Positions 21,864-32,739 of a DNA stretch of 64,000 nucleotides are shown here, piece after piece; position 1 is the stretch's first letter, and each line of letters opens with the position of its first letter. The translations under genes and the position numbers were made by a program. The DNA is from Linanthus parryae (Eukaryota; Streptophyta; Magnoliopsida; Ericales; Polemoniaceae), in assembly GCA_023055425.1 (NCBI GenBank), contig JALGPY010000001.1:28509001-28573000 (forward strand). Reading direction: 5' to 3'. The notes beneath the pieces were generated by a model. It made no database searches. It saw only the letters and a program-made list of their open reading frames with translations, and was not told where the DNA came from.

Positions 21864-23034
21864 GTATAGCGGTTATCTTAAAATTTATATACTATGGGAA
21901 GACCCTCTTCTACTGTTCATTAAGGTATAGTTGGACGAATCTCTACCGTTAGATTGGTTGTAAATCTAGGGTCCAATTTAATGGTGCCATCTATCACTAC
22001 CTCTAAAGTTGATGGGCCACCTCCCTCAATCATCGGGTCAGCTACTTGACAGCATCTTCGTTTTACTTTTCTAAAATTGTAAGTTATAGCGGTTATCTTA
22101 AAATCTATATACTAAGGGAAACCCCTCTTTTAGTGTTCATTAAGGTATAGTTGGACGAATCTCTACTGTTAGATTGGTTGTAAATCTAGGGTCCAATTTA
22201 ACGGTGCCATCTATCACTACTTCTAAAGTTGATGGGCCACCTCCTTCAATCATCGGGTCAGCTACTTGACAGTAGGGCTGAGCAAAACCTGACCCAACCC
22301 GCCCCCCCCGAACCACCTCGCATCAAACTGGTCCGAATATAGCATAAATCGATGCTACATGATTGATTACGGTTATAGATTTCTCAACCCGAACGATGTC
22401 CGAACGATCATGGTTTGAGACTTGGAAAACCCGCTTAAAACCAAACCGGCCCGATTAATGTATGATATGTAATAATTGTAATTTTTATTTTTGATAATTG
22501 TTTATAATTAAGAATTTTAAGAGTTAACACCATCAATATAGTTGATTTTCCTCAAACTATTCCTCTTTCACGGGAAATTACGTTACTTTTCCCACTTTAA
22601 ACATTATACAAACGTATTTTACATAAAAAGATAACCAAACTAACATATATTTTCGAGTGAAATTTCAACATTTTCCAACCCGTTTAACCGGTCCGAATCG
22701 GACCGAGTCGATAGCTTACGATTGATTTGGGTATTACAAAACAGTGGGTGGGTTTGGGTACAACATTCTCCAACCCGAACCTATTGGGTCGGCTAGAAAT
22801 TTTCGGCAAAACCGGTCCAAATTGGTCCGTGCTCACCCCTACTTGACAGCATCATCATTTTACTTTTCTAAAATTGTAAGTTACCAGTAAACATACAATA
22901 AGATTATCAGATTTAGTCTTTTTCGAAAAATTGTGCTATTAGATCAGGAAATTATCAGTTTCTTGTCACTAAACAAAGAGTATTTTCACTATTTTTTAAA
23001 ATATTTAGTACCAATGGGACGGACTATCGGCTAG
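21864..23034. mobile_element. Helitron-like repeat with partial tandem copy of its 5' part
   Basis: A block of about 220 bp (from about 21864) is repeated directly from about 22085, differing at a handful of bases. The second copy contains A|TCTATATACTAAGGG, and the unit includes an (A)CCGTTAGATTGG...CTAGGGTCCAATTTAACGG stretch; such blocks are common at the 5' end of plant Helitrons. Near 23031 is GGCTAGT, compatible with a CTAG|T Helitron end, but no convincing hairpin precedes it. The second copy is interrupted by the hAT MITE at 22273-22841. Confidence 0.4.
22273..22841. mobile_element. hAT-type MITE with perfect 8-bp TSD
   Basis: Starts TAGGGCTGAGCA and ends with the inverse of TAGGGGTGAGCA. 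It is flanked by exact copies of CTTGACAG (22265-22272 and 22842-22849). Removing it restores the second copy of the surrounding direct repeat without a gap, which proves the insertion. The 569-bp interior has repeated ACCCGAACC-type phrases on both strands and no transposase. Confidence 0.92.
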
Positions 23035-23401
23035 TATAAATAAGACGGGTTTTTTTTTTATCTCCAATAGATTCGCTACACTCCACTATTTATTTTAACG
23101 GATAATTATCCTCATATCTAAATTTAAAGATCCGGATAAATTTCTTTAAATTTTCTTTAACCATGTTCATGGAGGTTATGTCCTGAATTCCGTAAACTTC
23201 CCTTGAAAAAAATATTGAGAATGTGTCACGTAATATTTAACTAATGATTCAACTAACACTATTGGAGCACTTACTAAAATATGCAATATTTAAAATAAAG
23301 ATTTACGATTTTCATCAAATTATGAATAAAATTTAGCTAGTACTACTGGAGATGGTCTAACTATTATAAAACTTATTAACTAAATGTGATGAGTTTTCAT
23401 T
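23035..23401. other. Non-coding spacer
   Basis: A/T-rich, no ORF or transposon end recognised. Confidence 0.5.
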
Positions 23402-23780
23402 GGGTAAAAGACACATTCACACCCTCTAGTTTGAGTGAAGGATACTCTCACCCCTTCCAGTTTGGAAAAGGATACGTCACCCTGAATCGAAAAACTTAAC
23501 ACTCCCATACTGTGAGTCGAGAGTTGAGGTATGTAAGTAAAACAAATTGAAAATATGTGTCCATGTTATACAAAATATGGGATTACCAAGGGTATAATAG
23601 TTTTTTGCATGATATGGGGACAAGTTTATTTTCAAACATAGTTTTAATGGCGGACCTCACATCCAGACTAAGGGAGCCACAATCAGGGTGTAAGTTATTT
23701 GAAGGTCGGCACATTGAATGGACAAAAAATGTGAAACTGTCCTTCACTCAAATTAGAGGGAGTGAAAACGTACTTTACCC
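23402..23780. mobile_element. MITE with about 45-bp terminal inverted repeats (MULE-like)
   Basis: The left end GGGTAAAAGACACATTCACA and the inverse of the right end GGGTAAAGTACGTTTTCACT stay alignable for about 45 bp through the shared phrase TTTGAGTGAAGGA. Length 379 bp, no transposase. The nine bases on each side (GTTTTCATT and GCTTTAATG) match at six positions, so a 9-bp Mutator-type duplication is possible but not proven. Confidence 0.75.
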
Positions 23781-24199
23781 GCTTTAATGTATACATGTAT
23801 TAAACTTAAATGGTTATTTCCTACACTAAGGGAAAATGTGTCCCATAAAACAGTAGAAGTGACCGACCACCGCTCCAGGCCGAAGGTGCCACAATTAAAG
23901 ATTTCTACTCTTTTAAAGTTTGGGATAGTCAACGGTAATATTTATCTAACTGGAAAGGGCGAAATTGTCTATGTATCGAACTTAGGGAAGGGGCAGGAGT
24001 ATTTTTCTCCAACCAAATTGTAAAACTTGCAATAAAGTACCCTTCAACGGCATGTTTATTCATACTTCATGAAATTGTTACTGTAAATAATCACGCGGGT
24101 TAGTTTTTAATAATCGGGTTTGAATCTACACTACTGCCATAGTTTCAGTATTAATCACACTACATACCCCGTTGTCACAAAATTCAATTCTCACTTGGA
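23781..24199. other. Non-coding spacer
   Basis: A plus-strand frame of 78 residues is open at 23787-24023 but has no recognisable domain. Nothing else seen. Confidence 0.45.
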
Positions 24200-24835
24200 T
24201 AAAATCAATCATTCACAAGTTTGCATAGCTTCCACCCTAATTTTCCAACCGGGTTGAACCTCGGAAGATAATAGACAATTGATTGAGAAGGACTACACGA
24301 CTGAGGATATTGGATATTTCTTTTGTCCTGTACCAAATGGGTCCTGACAAAGCTCCGGGTGTGGATGGTTTTACGGTCAGGTTTTATCAGAAACACTGGG
24401 CTACTGTTGGGTAGGATGTTATGAAGGTATGCTTTTAGGTTCTTCACGAAGGCCATCGCATTAAATGCTTCAATACGACCTTATTTTCACTCATTCCAAA
24501 GTTAAAACAACCCCTTAAGCCTAGCGATTCCATACCTATAAGTCTTGTGTAATGTGGTTTACAAGATTGTTTTCAAGAAAATAGCAAATAGGCAAAAAAA
24601 AGTTGCTCTGTCACTCGATTTTGAGAACCAGAGTGCCATTGTTTCATGTAGGATCATCTCAAATGATAAATTCACTTAGAACCCATAATAGAGGCAAGGA
24701 AGTGTGTCTGGCACTCAATGTTTACATGAGCAAAGCAAATGACATAATTGAATGGCAACTCTTAAGAGAAACGATGTTCCATATAGGCTTTGGGCCAAGA
24801 TTCATTACGATTATGTTGAATTGTGTGTTGACGGT
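24200..24835 (+). pseudogene. Second LINE, piece 1: start of reverse transcriptase
   Basis: The phrase MGPDKAPGVDGFTVRFYQKHW (24333-24400, one frame) is the standard opening block of plant L1-type RT. Later fragments read LIPKLKQPLKPSDSIPISL and a degenerate palm region. Many stops. The sequence is interrupted at 24835 by the gypsy element and resumes at 39758. The 5' boundary is approximate. Confidence 0.8.
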
Positions 24836-25461
24836 TGTGTACAAGAGAATCATGCAGAGAGAACTTCGTGTACACCAAAGGCAGAGAATAGAAAATGGCA
24901 CAGGAAGTGTTGGGTTGTGTGTAGGGAGAGAGTAAGGCAGTAGTAATGTCTGAGAGAGAGACAGGGGTTTGGCAGAGCTTCCGCGTATGTCTGGTGTGTC
25001 CCCCTTGTATGGAAGGGTTAACGTCCTATATATAACGGAGAATGTGACCGTTGTAGTGTGGTTAATGCGCCCATCAATGGCGGCTTAATTAGCTTAACCA
25101 CAACGGCACGTTCGTCCGCGTATATAGGGACCGTTACAGCACGTTATCCACGAATACCGGAACCGTTATGGGGTTGAACGGGTTTGACCGGATTGACCGG
25201 GTTTATGGAGCTCGTGCCATAAATATCTCAAAGCAGTTACTAAAGGTCGCGCGCGGGCTTGGCTCGCACGCGACAGGACTTACTCTAGCCTCTAGACCAC
25301 TAAGTCCCTACAAGTCCCGTGCGGTGGTATGCGAGGGCCCTGTCTCGCAGCCCCCACGTGGATCAGCGCGGCTGGTGATCCAGTGTGTGTGGAGCACAAT
25401 ATGGTGTGCTAGATGAATGCCACTTGGCCAAGATATGTCTGCTCAGAAAGCACTATCTACA
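24836..25461 (-). repeat. 3' LTR of Tat element
   Basis: 626 bp, TG...CA, near-identical to 39128-39752. A TATATATA motif (about 25027-25034) is palindromic, so the LTR could start transcription in either direction. Confidence 0.95.
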
Positions 25462-25476
25462 TTAGCCCCCTTTCTG
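25462..25476 (-). other. Polypurine tract of Tat element
   Basis: Minus strand reads AGAAAGGGGGCTAA just before the 3' LTR. Confidence 0.8.
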
Positions 25477-25720
25477 CGCGTGAAGACTCATAGCCGGATA
25501 GGCTTCCATGCGCAGGAACCAACGTACGCGTCGCCGCCACGCACCAATTCAAATATGTGCAGATTCAGCCCCCGTGCGTGCCATTATGACCTAAACCCCT
25601 AGAGTCGTGTCGTCTGGTCTTTTAGGGTTTTAGGCGTGACGTCAGCTTGTCCTGTGATTGCGCGATTCGACGGTGACGGTTGCGATTCGACTACTGAAAG
25701 GACGCAACCCTTCATTGTTT

Positions 25721-25731
25721 TTGGATAAATA
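25721..25731 (+). promoter_or_regulatory. Weak TATA-like box upstream of antisense gene
   Basis: TTGGATAAATA lies about 510 bp before the antisense start codon. The leader in between could contain a further intron. Supported by motif only. Confidence 0.3.
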
Positions 25732-26234
25732 CTCTGTACTCTCCATTGTTGCAAAAGCATCACTTCTTCCTCTTAAAGTGAATGATACCCGGAAGCCTTC
25801 AAGAGGAGATTCAGATAATCAATCACCAGTTCTCTCTTGTCAATCGTCTTCTTCAATTGTGCGCATCCAAGCAAGCTTTACCAAAACAAGGTTGGCCTTG
25901 TTCAATTTTGCTTAATATGCTGATATATGCTTTGAACTGCGTTGGATCTGCAAACCCATAACTTTCTGAAACATTTTATCCACTGAAAACTATGAAGAAG
26001 ATCTTGCTCTTTGAATCCAATTTTGATTTAATCCCCAGATGATAAGGATCTTGAATGTAGGGCTTATGAGATCCCTGATAATGCAAACGATTCCAATCTC
26101 TAAATTTGAATATTGCCACTAGACTGTTCATCTTTCTTCCAATGAATCCTCGTACGCTTTGAACTGAATCTTGAAATTCGAACTAAAGTATGTGTATTTC
26201 TCCCCCCCCCCTTTTTTCTTGCTTTTCCGCGGGA

Positions 26235-29200
26235 ATGGAAAAGACAAAAGGAACCAAACCCATTAAGGAGATAGAAGAAATACCTGATCTTCCCCAGGCT
26301 TTATGGCGAAAAGCCCCCTATCTGGGTGGCAAAGACTTTTACCATGCTAGGGTTAAGGTGAAGAACCCGCCGATTCCAGTCCCTTCTGAGGAATTGCAAA
26401 CGCTGACCCCTCCAGATAACGCGGCCATGCTCGAATGGATTGATTCCAAGGACGTGGTTCGATTGGGGTTCGAAAATGGGTTTTTCCCATACACTGCGAT
26501 TTCCACTCAAGCGTTTGTTCAGAAATTGGACTTCATGGATGAGTGGATTGACCATGTATTGACCAATCATGCTATTACTTTAAACGATGCTGGCATTTAT
26601 TTCGCAGTCAGGGCTATGAAGGGTGCTGCCGTGAAGCTGGACCAGTCCATGCTTCTAAACCTTCTTTCGCGTTACTCGCCTGCGACTCACACATTTCACT
26701 TTGCTGAGTTCGAGGCTGCCCCCACTCTGGAAGATGTGCACATGCTGTACGATCTGTCCCCTGTGGGCGAGGTGGATCCTTTGAGTCCCTTGAGGACTGA
26801 TGCAGAGATTTCTTTGTACAAGCAGATGGAGGAATGCTTGTCAGAGATAAAGAAGATTTCCACCCGGTGGACTCCTAAAAAACTCCTTCCTGACTGGCAG
26901 TTGGTTGACACATCTGCGAAGAACACTTGGAACAAGTGGGTGCAATATTTCTTTCGCGATTATGCGAACAGCAGTATCACCAAGAAGCTTTTGAGCCAAA
27001 ACCCAAAGGCTAAAAACTATGTAGATGGCAAGGGTTATCAGTTGACCCTATGCGCTTTTCTCTGCGCCTGGCTGTCGAGGTATCTGATCGATGGGCATCC
27101 GCATGATGGTGTCTTCTATCATGTCCTTCCTCTTGCTGTGAAACTGGCACTTGTTCAGAAAGTCGCACTTGGGCCCCTGGTCTTGGGCACGTTGTACCAC
27201 AAGTTGGATCAGCTAGTTATAGCAATGAAGGAATCGCGCGGTCGCCTTGACGTGCTGACCTATGTCAACATTGCCTTCCTGACTATGTGGGTCTTCGAGC
27301 GGTGGCCCTCTTATTCCCCCAATCCTTTTAGGCCCAGCAAATGGTGTCCCCCAGGTGCGGAGGAGGAGCGTAATAGCGGCAGGGCTGCGAGGTGGTTTGG
27401 AACTAACTTTCCCAAGTGCGTTTGGAGATTGGTATGCGACAATCGGGAGGATTTCATAGCGAGACCTTACGCCACGCGCATTGAGAATGTGCGATGGTTC
27501 CCAAAACTGTATCCCTCCAAGGCTGTTGCTTTCTCAGAAGAGCTTCTTTTCGAGGGTGGGGAGCATTTCCACGTACTCTATCGCGAAATCTTCTACTGGT
27601 GTCTAAGGGGTTCTCTTCCTGCTCTTGCGGAGCATGTGCGTGAGCTCTCCCCCAGATACGAGAGGATCACGGTGGATGTTGACCCCACTCGCGTTTCTCC
27701 TCAATTTGGCTTTGATGCGGTGGCACCATCAATCTGGCCGCAGTCCATCATAAGAGGCTGCTACAAGCGACTACTGTCTGGGGAGTGCAAAACAATCTTA
27801 AGGAGAAATCTTCCCTTCGAGCAACCCCCAAGTAACCGCGAAGGTGGCTACTCCAGAAACTGGATCGCTTATTGGAATACGCAGCAGACCAAATTTGAGA
27901 CGCAGTCGTCCCCTCGGCCAAACAGAGCTCCTGTGATCAAAAGGAATTCCTTCCCTTTCCGTCCTAATTGTAGCTTGGACGAGTCTGAATACGGCTGCTA
28001 TTCATTGATGGATCGCGAGAATCACCTGTGCCCCTCTACCATTCTTGACGAGAAGATAGCCGCAGTTAAGAGAGGTGATTCGCATATCATCAGATACAGC
28101 GAAACTTTCGCCAAGGTAAACAATCTCTCCTGCATGTGCTAAGTTTCCTTATCCCAATACATTGAAACTTGATGCTTCATTTTCTGCCGCAGTGCTATGT
28201 GAGGAGGTTCGCATCTGGTGAACGTTCCAAATCGCTGGTCACCACCATTGTTACTGCAAGAAGACGGGGAGAACTCGTTCGGCTAGCACTGAAAATGGAT
28301 CCCGCAGTTGAGACCAAGATTCGCGGGATCATGGATGCTTTCGCTGATTCGCTGATAGTGAACACTCCAGCCTTGTCTCCACCCAGGAACGATCCGTCTC
28401 CCCCAGTTGCTGCTGCCCCAAGAGCGAAGAGGCCCAGACAAAGAGGAATTACAATCTCTTCCCCTAGGAGCGCTCCAACTTCTCCTCTGGAGAGATCCCT
28501 TACTTCCAGGGATAAAGGTAAAGGTCGCATGCCAAGTAAAGCGCAGAAAGAGCTCGCAATGGAGACCTTTGTTCCGTTTGACCAGGAGGAAGAGGAGGAG
28601 GAGAGAGAGGAGGCGAGAGGGCATGAAGAAGAGGAAAGAGTCGAAGATGTCGAAGACAGGGAGAGAGATGAGATACAAGAGGAAGCGTCAGGAGGTATCT
28701 CAATCGTACTTCTCTTCTCATTATCTTAACTTTTCGCAATCTTAATTGAACAAATTGTTCCTTTGCAGATGATGATGATGAGACCATCAGTGGCCTTTTG
28801 GCCAAGAAGCAGAAGAGGGGTTCTCATTCTGGTGTTTCCAACGAAACCATAAGCGAGGACATTCTTGCCGAGTCCAGGAGAACAGCTGCGAAGGCTGCTG
28901 AAAGAAGAAGAAAGCGAGAAGAAGAGGAGCTCGAACGCGTGAAGCAAAGGAGCCTAGAAGAACAACACGTCGACGACTTAGTGCGTCCAACTGATGAGGG
29001 AAGTGCGGTTCCAGAAGAGGAAGCTCCTGAAATTGACGAGGAGGATGCGGCTCCAGAAGAAGATGCAGCAGCTCTAGAGCAAGCCCAAGCGGACTTCGAA
29101 GAAATCGCAGGCGGTAATGAAGGTGAGATTTTTAATCTCGCAGTAACTTACCGAGATGTGATTGTTGGTGCATTAAAACACGGCGTGTCAAAAGCTGACA

Positions 29201-30546
29201 TTCGCCGCTGGCTAGTAGGCAAGTGCGCTGAACCTTCAGGTAATCATTTGAGCAACGTGTGTGAACTAGGCTTAGCAACCTAAACATAATCATGACTGGT
29301 TTCTTCGCGCCCCAGGTCACGCTCACCTTAAAGACATGCTTAATGAAGATACATTAATAGGGCAAGGTTTCGCGTCCTTAGCATATGACGAGGATACTGC
29401 GATCCCACCTTCGCGTGGAGGTGCTTGCTCTTAGCTTACCAAAGATAATATAACATTATGCAATACAAGTTACCTCACATCGTCGTATCTTGTATCGCAG
29501 GCAACGCTGATGAAGCCATGTTGGAACAAAGGAGTCAACCTTCTGCATCCTATGTCCCGGTGCCGAGTTCTCATACCGAGAAGCCCGTCGCAGCTGCTGA
29601 ATATGCGGGAGAGCCCTTCGAGGACATCATTGAACTTTCTGATGATGCCGAAGCTGACACCGTATTGATGGAGGAAGATGCCCATGCTGGTGCTGAGGAA
29701 ACAGGAACAAACGCTGCTGACGCTGTCGCGTCTGAAAACATCCCTGATCAAGCTGCAGCTTCTGCCGCTGCCATGCCTCCGGCAATGACTGAGCCTGCAG
29801 CACCTCTTCCTGCGTGGAACGTTTGGAGTTCGCAGGTCGGGGCTGCAATCGCACCTGGTGCGGCTTATACTCTTCCTACCAACTATGAAGAATTAGAGCT
29901 CGCAGTCGATAGGAGGGCAATGGAGCGAGGACAGCCTTCAGCTACCCCAGCCATGCGTATTCCTTCCTTACGCGAAGTCCTTGAAGGAACTGGTATGTCA
30001 TGATTGTTGTTCGCATCTTGCATTCTCCATTTGCAAGTTCGATAGTCTAACTTGTTTAACATTGCTTTAGGGTTGAATCAAGCTGACGTGGACTGGCTAG
30101 TTCGAATGCGTCTCTCCTATCCTCAATCGTTTGTGAGGTCTCTGGAGATAGGGCCTTTCGACAGGAGGCTGTTTTTGACTGAAGCCATTTGGATTTTGGA
30201 GCAGCTATCCGCAGCCACACCTGCGACCATTTCTCCTCAGAGCGCGGAGCTGCTTTTCGGCATGTGTCAAAACCTTCTCGCCAAGGTTCAAGGAAAGCTG
30301 GGCTTTGGGTTTCTTGTCAAAAGAGTCACACAGATTTGTGCGGCCGTGAATTTGAAGCGCGGCTACCATAATCTCGCAGCTGAGGAGCAGAAGGTGGATC
30401 AGCAAAAGCAAAAGGTTGAAGAGGTTGTGAAGCTCTTTCATGAGATTAACGCCAAGTACGAGCAATTGAAGCAAGAAGTGGAGCAAGTGGAAAATCTGTC
30501 GCGTCAGTTTACTCCTAATGACTCCTTGGTCAAAAACTTGTTTTGA
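26235..30546 (+). CDS. Six-exon plant mobile domain (PMD) protein gene, antisense in Tat element
   Basis: Exons 26235-28115, 28193-28694, 28769-29239, 29316-29420, 29501-29992 and 30071-30546 join into one open frame of about 1,308 codons. All five introns are GT-AG, 74-80 bp long, in phases 0,1,1,1,1. Residues about 70-500 resemble the PMD fold: THTFHF (151-156) followed by APTLEDVHMLYDLSPVGE matches the family signature of MAIN/MAIL1-type and transposon-encoded PMD proteins. Exon 2 is Pro/Ser-rich with a basic AKRPRQR cluster (possible nuclear signal) and an acidic tail. Exon 3 has a charged helix (RRRKREEEELERVKQR). Exon 6 ends in a coiled coil (EEQKVDQQKQKVEEVVKL). The Met at 26235 is preferred to the in-frame one at 26190, because a C10 tract lies between. 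The function of PMD in retrotransposons is unknown to me; host PMD proteins are nuclear and linked to silencing. The gene structure is inferred from sequence; no transcript was seen. Confidence 0.82.
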
Positions 30547-30941
30547 AAAGTAGCAAATAAGTAGCAAATCTGTGTGGAGAAAAATGCTAAAACATTACTG
30601 TAATGTTGCTAGGGTTTCTCCCCTTTTTTTCAAAAAGAATTTGAATGCCTGTTTTGCCCTTCCCGGGATTTGCTCGAATATCTCTGTGCATATCAATTAT
30701 GACGTCAGCTATTGATATTCTGCCTTGATTTTCGCGCTAATTGCTCATTAGATAAGCACGCTTTCCTTGGGAAGTCCATCCGTATCATGACCATCCGTCA
30801 TTAATTAGGATACCCAACCGAATCGTCGTAGCCTTTAGTAGGGTAATTGATTGTTACCTCTTTTCAAGGCGTAAGTGATTGATTCTTACCCTCTTTCGAG
30901 TTTTGCTGACTCATCTCGGCAACTGAAGAGTCTCCACAAGG

Positions 30942-31334
30942 TCTATATAAACCCTGCCTTTTGCTATTTGGGTTCCTCATCCCACAATGTGGCTTGCCGT
31001 GAGTCCTTACGACTGCTGGCTTCAACTCTTGTCTTTCGTTGATTCATGGCAGCTTCAAGTTGTGAAACCTGAGTTTGTGCTTTGTGCCATAGAAATAGTT
31101 TCCAAGATCTGCTTCACAAAGCGTATTGATCTTTATAACTATCATAAAGAAGATGCAGAGAATACCTCATGTTTTCTCGAAGAATTATCTTCGTCTATTA
31201 TGCTCGCAGGTCATGTTTCCGGCCGCCTCCCGTCGAGGTGCAGCGCCGTAGTGACCTTGCTACCGACTCGTAATGAACAGCGGATTTCTCCTCTAGATTT
31301 CCCGGAGGAGAATTTCTTGCCTCCACGTTCTTGA
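30942..31334 (+). other. Second TATA box and short ORF downstream of the PMD gene
   Basis: A consensus plant TATA box (CTATATAAACC, 30943-30953) is followed by an ATG at 30987 in the context CCACAATGTGG. The 115-residue frame (MWLAVSPYDCWLQLL...) has no known domain and contains a possible splice acceptor (CTCGCAG/GT at about 31210). It may be a second plus-strand transcription unit or the promoter of an unspliced RNA. Confidence 0.35.
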
Positions 31335-31898
31335 ACTTGGGGTGGCGAGCTAATGTGCTCGTCTTCGTGGACAAGAAGCCTCTTGCCCAAGGAATGACTG
31401 CTTCCCTGTCTTTCATAGCCGCATACGCCGGAACAGGTGGTTCCTCGGGCATATATCTTGATCAGACAGAGGCCTTGTCAGATCCTGAGATCTTGTACAT
31501 AGCGTCGCATAGGTCTTGTAGACGTGGCGGGCTGTTCTTTTCGCAGGAATACCCTACTTGCTACAGATCTTTGGTCGCAGATCGTTGTATCGCATAGCTT
31601 CTGCTAGGACCGTTAGGTCGATCCTTTTCCAGTTAGGATTTCCCCGATGTGTAACTTCCGCTTGTAAGTTACCATTTAGATGCATTGTAAGCCATGTTGG
31701 CTGCGTAGCTAGCTTGATCTGAGCTTTTCGCTTGTAAGTTGTTATCTAGACAGATAAATTGTAAGTCATTTTTGACTCATGATGATAAATCGCTTTGTAT
31801 GATTTGTTGTCTTGTTACAACAAATTACAATTTCGCATGCGCGTTGCCAAATTTCGCCTTTTGTAGTGTTGTATTCACACTTTGCATTGTTGCTATGA
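31335..31898. other. 3' untranslated region of Tat element, no gene
   Basis: A plus-strand frame 31331-31597 is open without recognisable domain. The repeated phrase CGCTTGTAAGTT (about 31659 and 31727) suggests diverged duplication. Nothing else seen. Confidence 0.45.
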
Positions 31899-32530
31899 TT
31901 TGCTATCTGCCGTATAGATTCGCAGATAAGTTTTTAGATCGTTCGAGATCGTATTTGTGCAGCTTTGCTATCTTGGCGGATAGGCTTGAAATTTACTTAA
32001 GGTTAGACCCAAGTACGAGCGCTATCTCAGCAGATAGGCTTCTGTAGATCACTTAAGATCATTTATGCTGCTATCATGGCAGATAGACTTAAGAATCATT
32101 TTGAGATCGCATTCGTATAGTGCTGCTATCGTGGCAGATAGGCTTGAAAGATCATTTAAGATCATACTCGCATAGGCTGCTATCGTGGCAGATAGGCTTT
32201 TAAAATATCACTTAAGATCGTATTCGCATGAGCTGCTATCGTGGCAGATAGGCTTTAAAAGATCACTTAAGATCATATTCGCATAGGCTGTTATCATGGC
32301 AGATAGGCTTAAAAGATCACTTAAGATCATATTCGCATAGGCTGCTATCATGGAAGATAGTCTTTAGAAGATCACTTAAGATCATATTCGCATAGGCTGC
32401 TATCATGGCAGATAGGCTTAAAAAGATCACTTAAGATCATATTCGCATAGGCTGCTATCATGGCAGATAGGCTTAAAAGATCACTTAAGATCATATTCGC
32501 ATAGGCTGCTATCATGGCAGATAGGCTTTT
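31899..32530. repeat. Tandem array, 54-57-bp unit, about 11 copies
   Basis: Each unit contains GCTGCTATC, TGGCAGATAGGCTT and GATCACTTAAGATCA. Anchors GCAGATAGG recur at about 32134, 32188, 32244, 32299, 32408 and 32463. The left copies are diverged, the right copies nearly identical, as if the array grew at its right end. Arrays at this place, after integrase, are known for Tat/Ogre elements. Confidence 0.92.
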
Positions 32531-32739
32531 GCTACTGGGAAATAATGAAATAAACAGAGCAACAGAGATAGCTGACAGCATAAAGTTCTTCCCATTTGGG
32601 AGAAGTCTTTTTATTATGAAATACTCTGATATGGGATAGATAAGATTACAATTCCCTCATATGGGAGAGAAGATGCACGAGTTTTAGCATTACAGAGCAT
32701 GAAGCAGACGTTGTAATCTAACGCATATAATGAGAGAAG

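Noticed and set aside
26190..26234. Upstream in-frame Met of the antisense PMD gene
   Set aside because: The extra 15 residues are encoded largely by a C/T tract and look like leader; the Met at 26235 fits better, though this is not certain.
28195..28990. Several long minus-strand frames opposite exons 2-3 of the PMD gene
   Set aside because: They are mirror frames of the low-complexity Glu/Lys-rich exons and cross its splice sites.
30205..30567. 120-codon Leu-rich minus-strand frame
   Set aside because: Antisense shadow of the coiled coil in exon 6; the Leu-rich look comes from complementing Lys/Glu codons.
32372..32581. Minus-strand ORF with repeated LLSLSAMIAAYANMILSD units
   Set aside because: Simply the translation of the tandem array; no start context or support.
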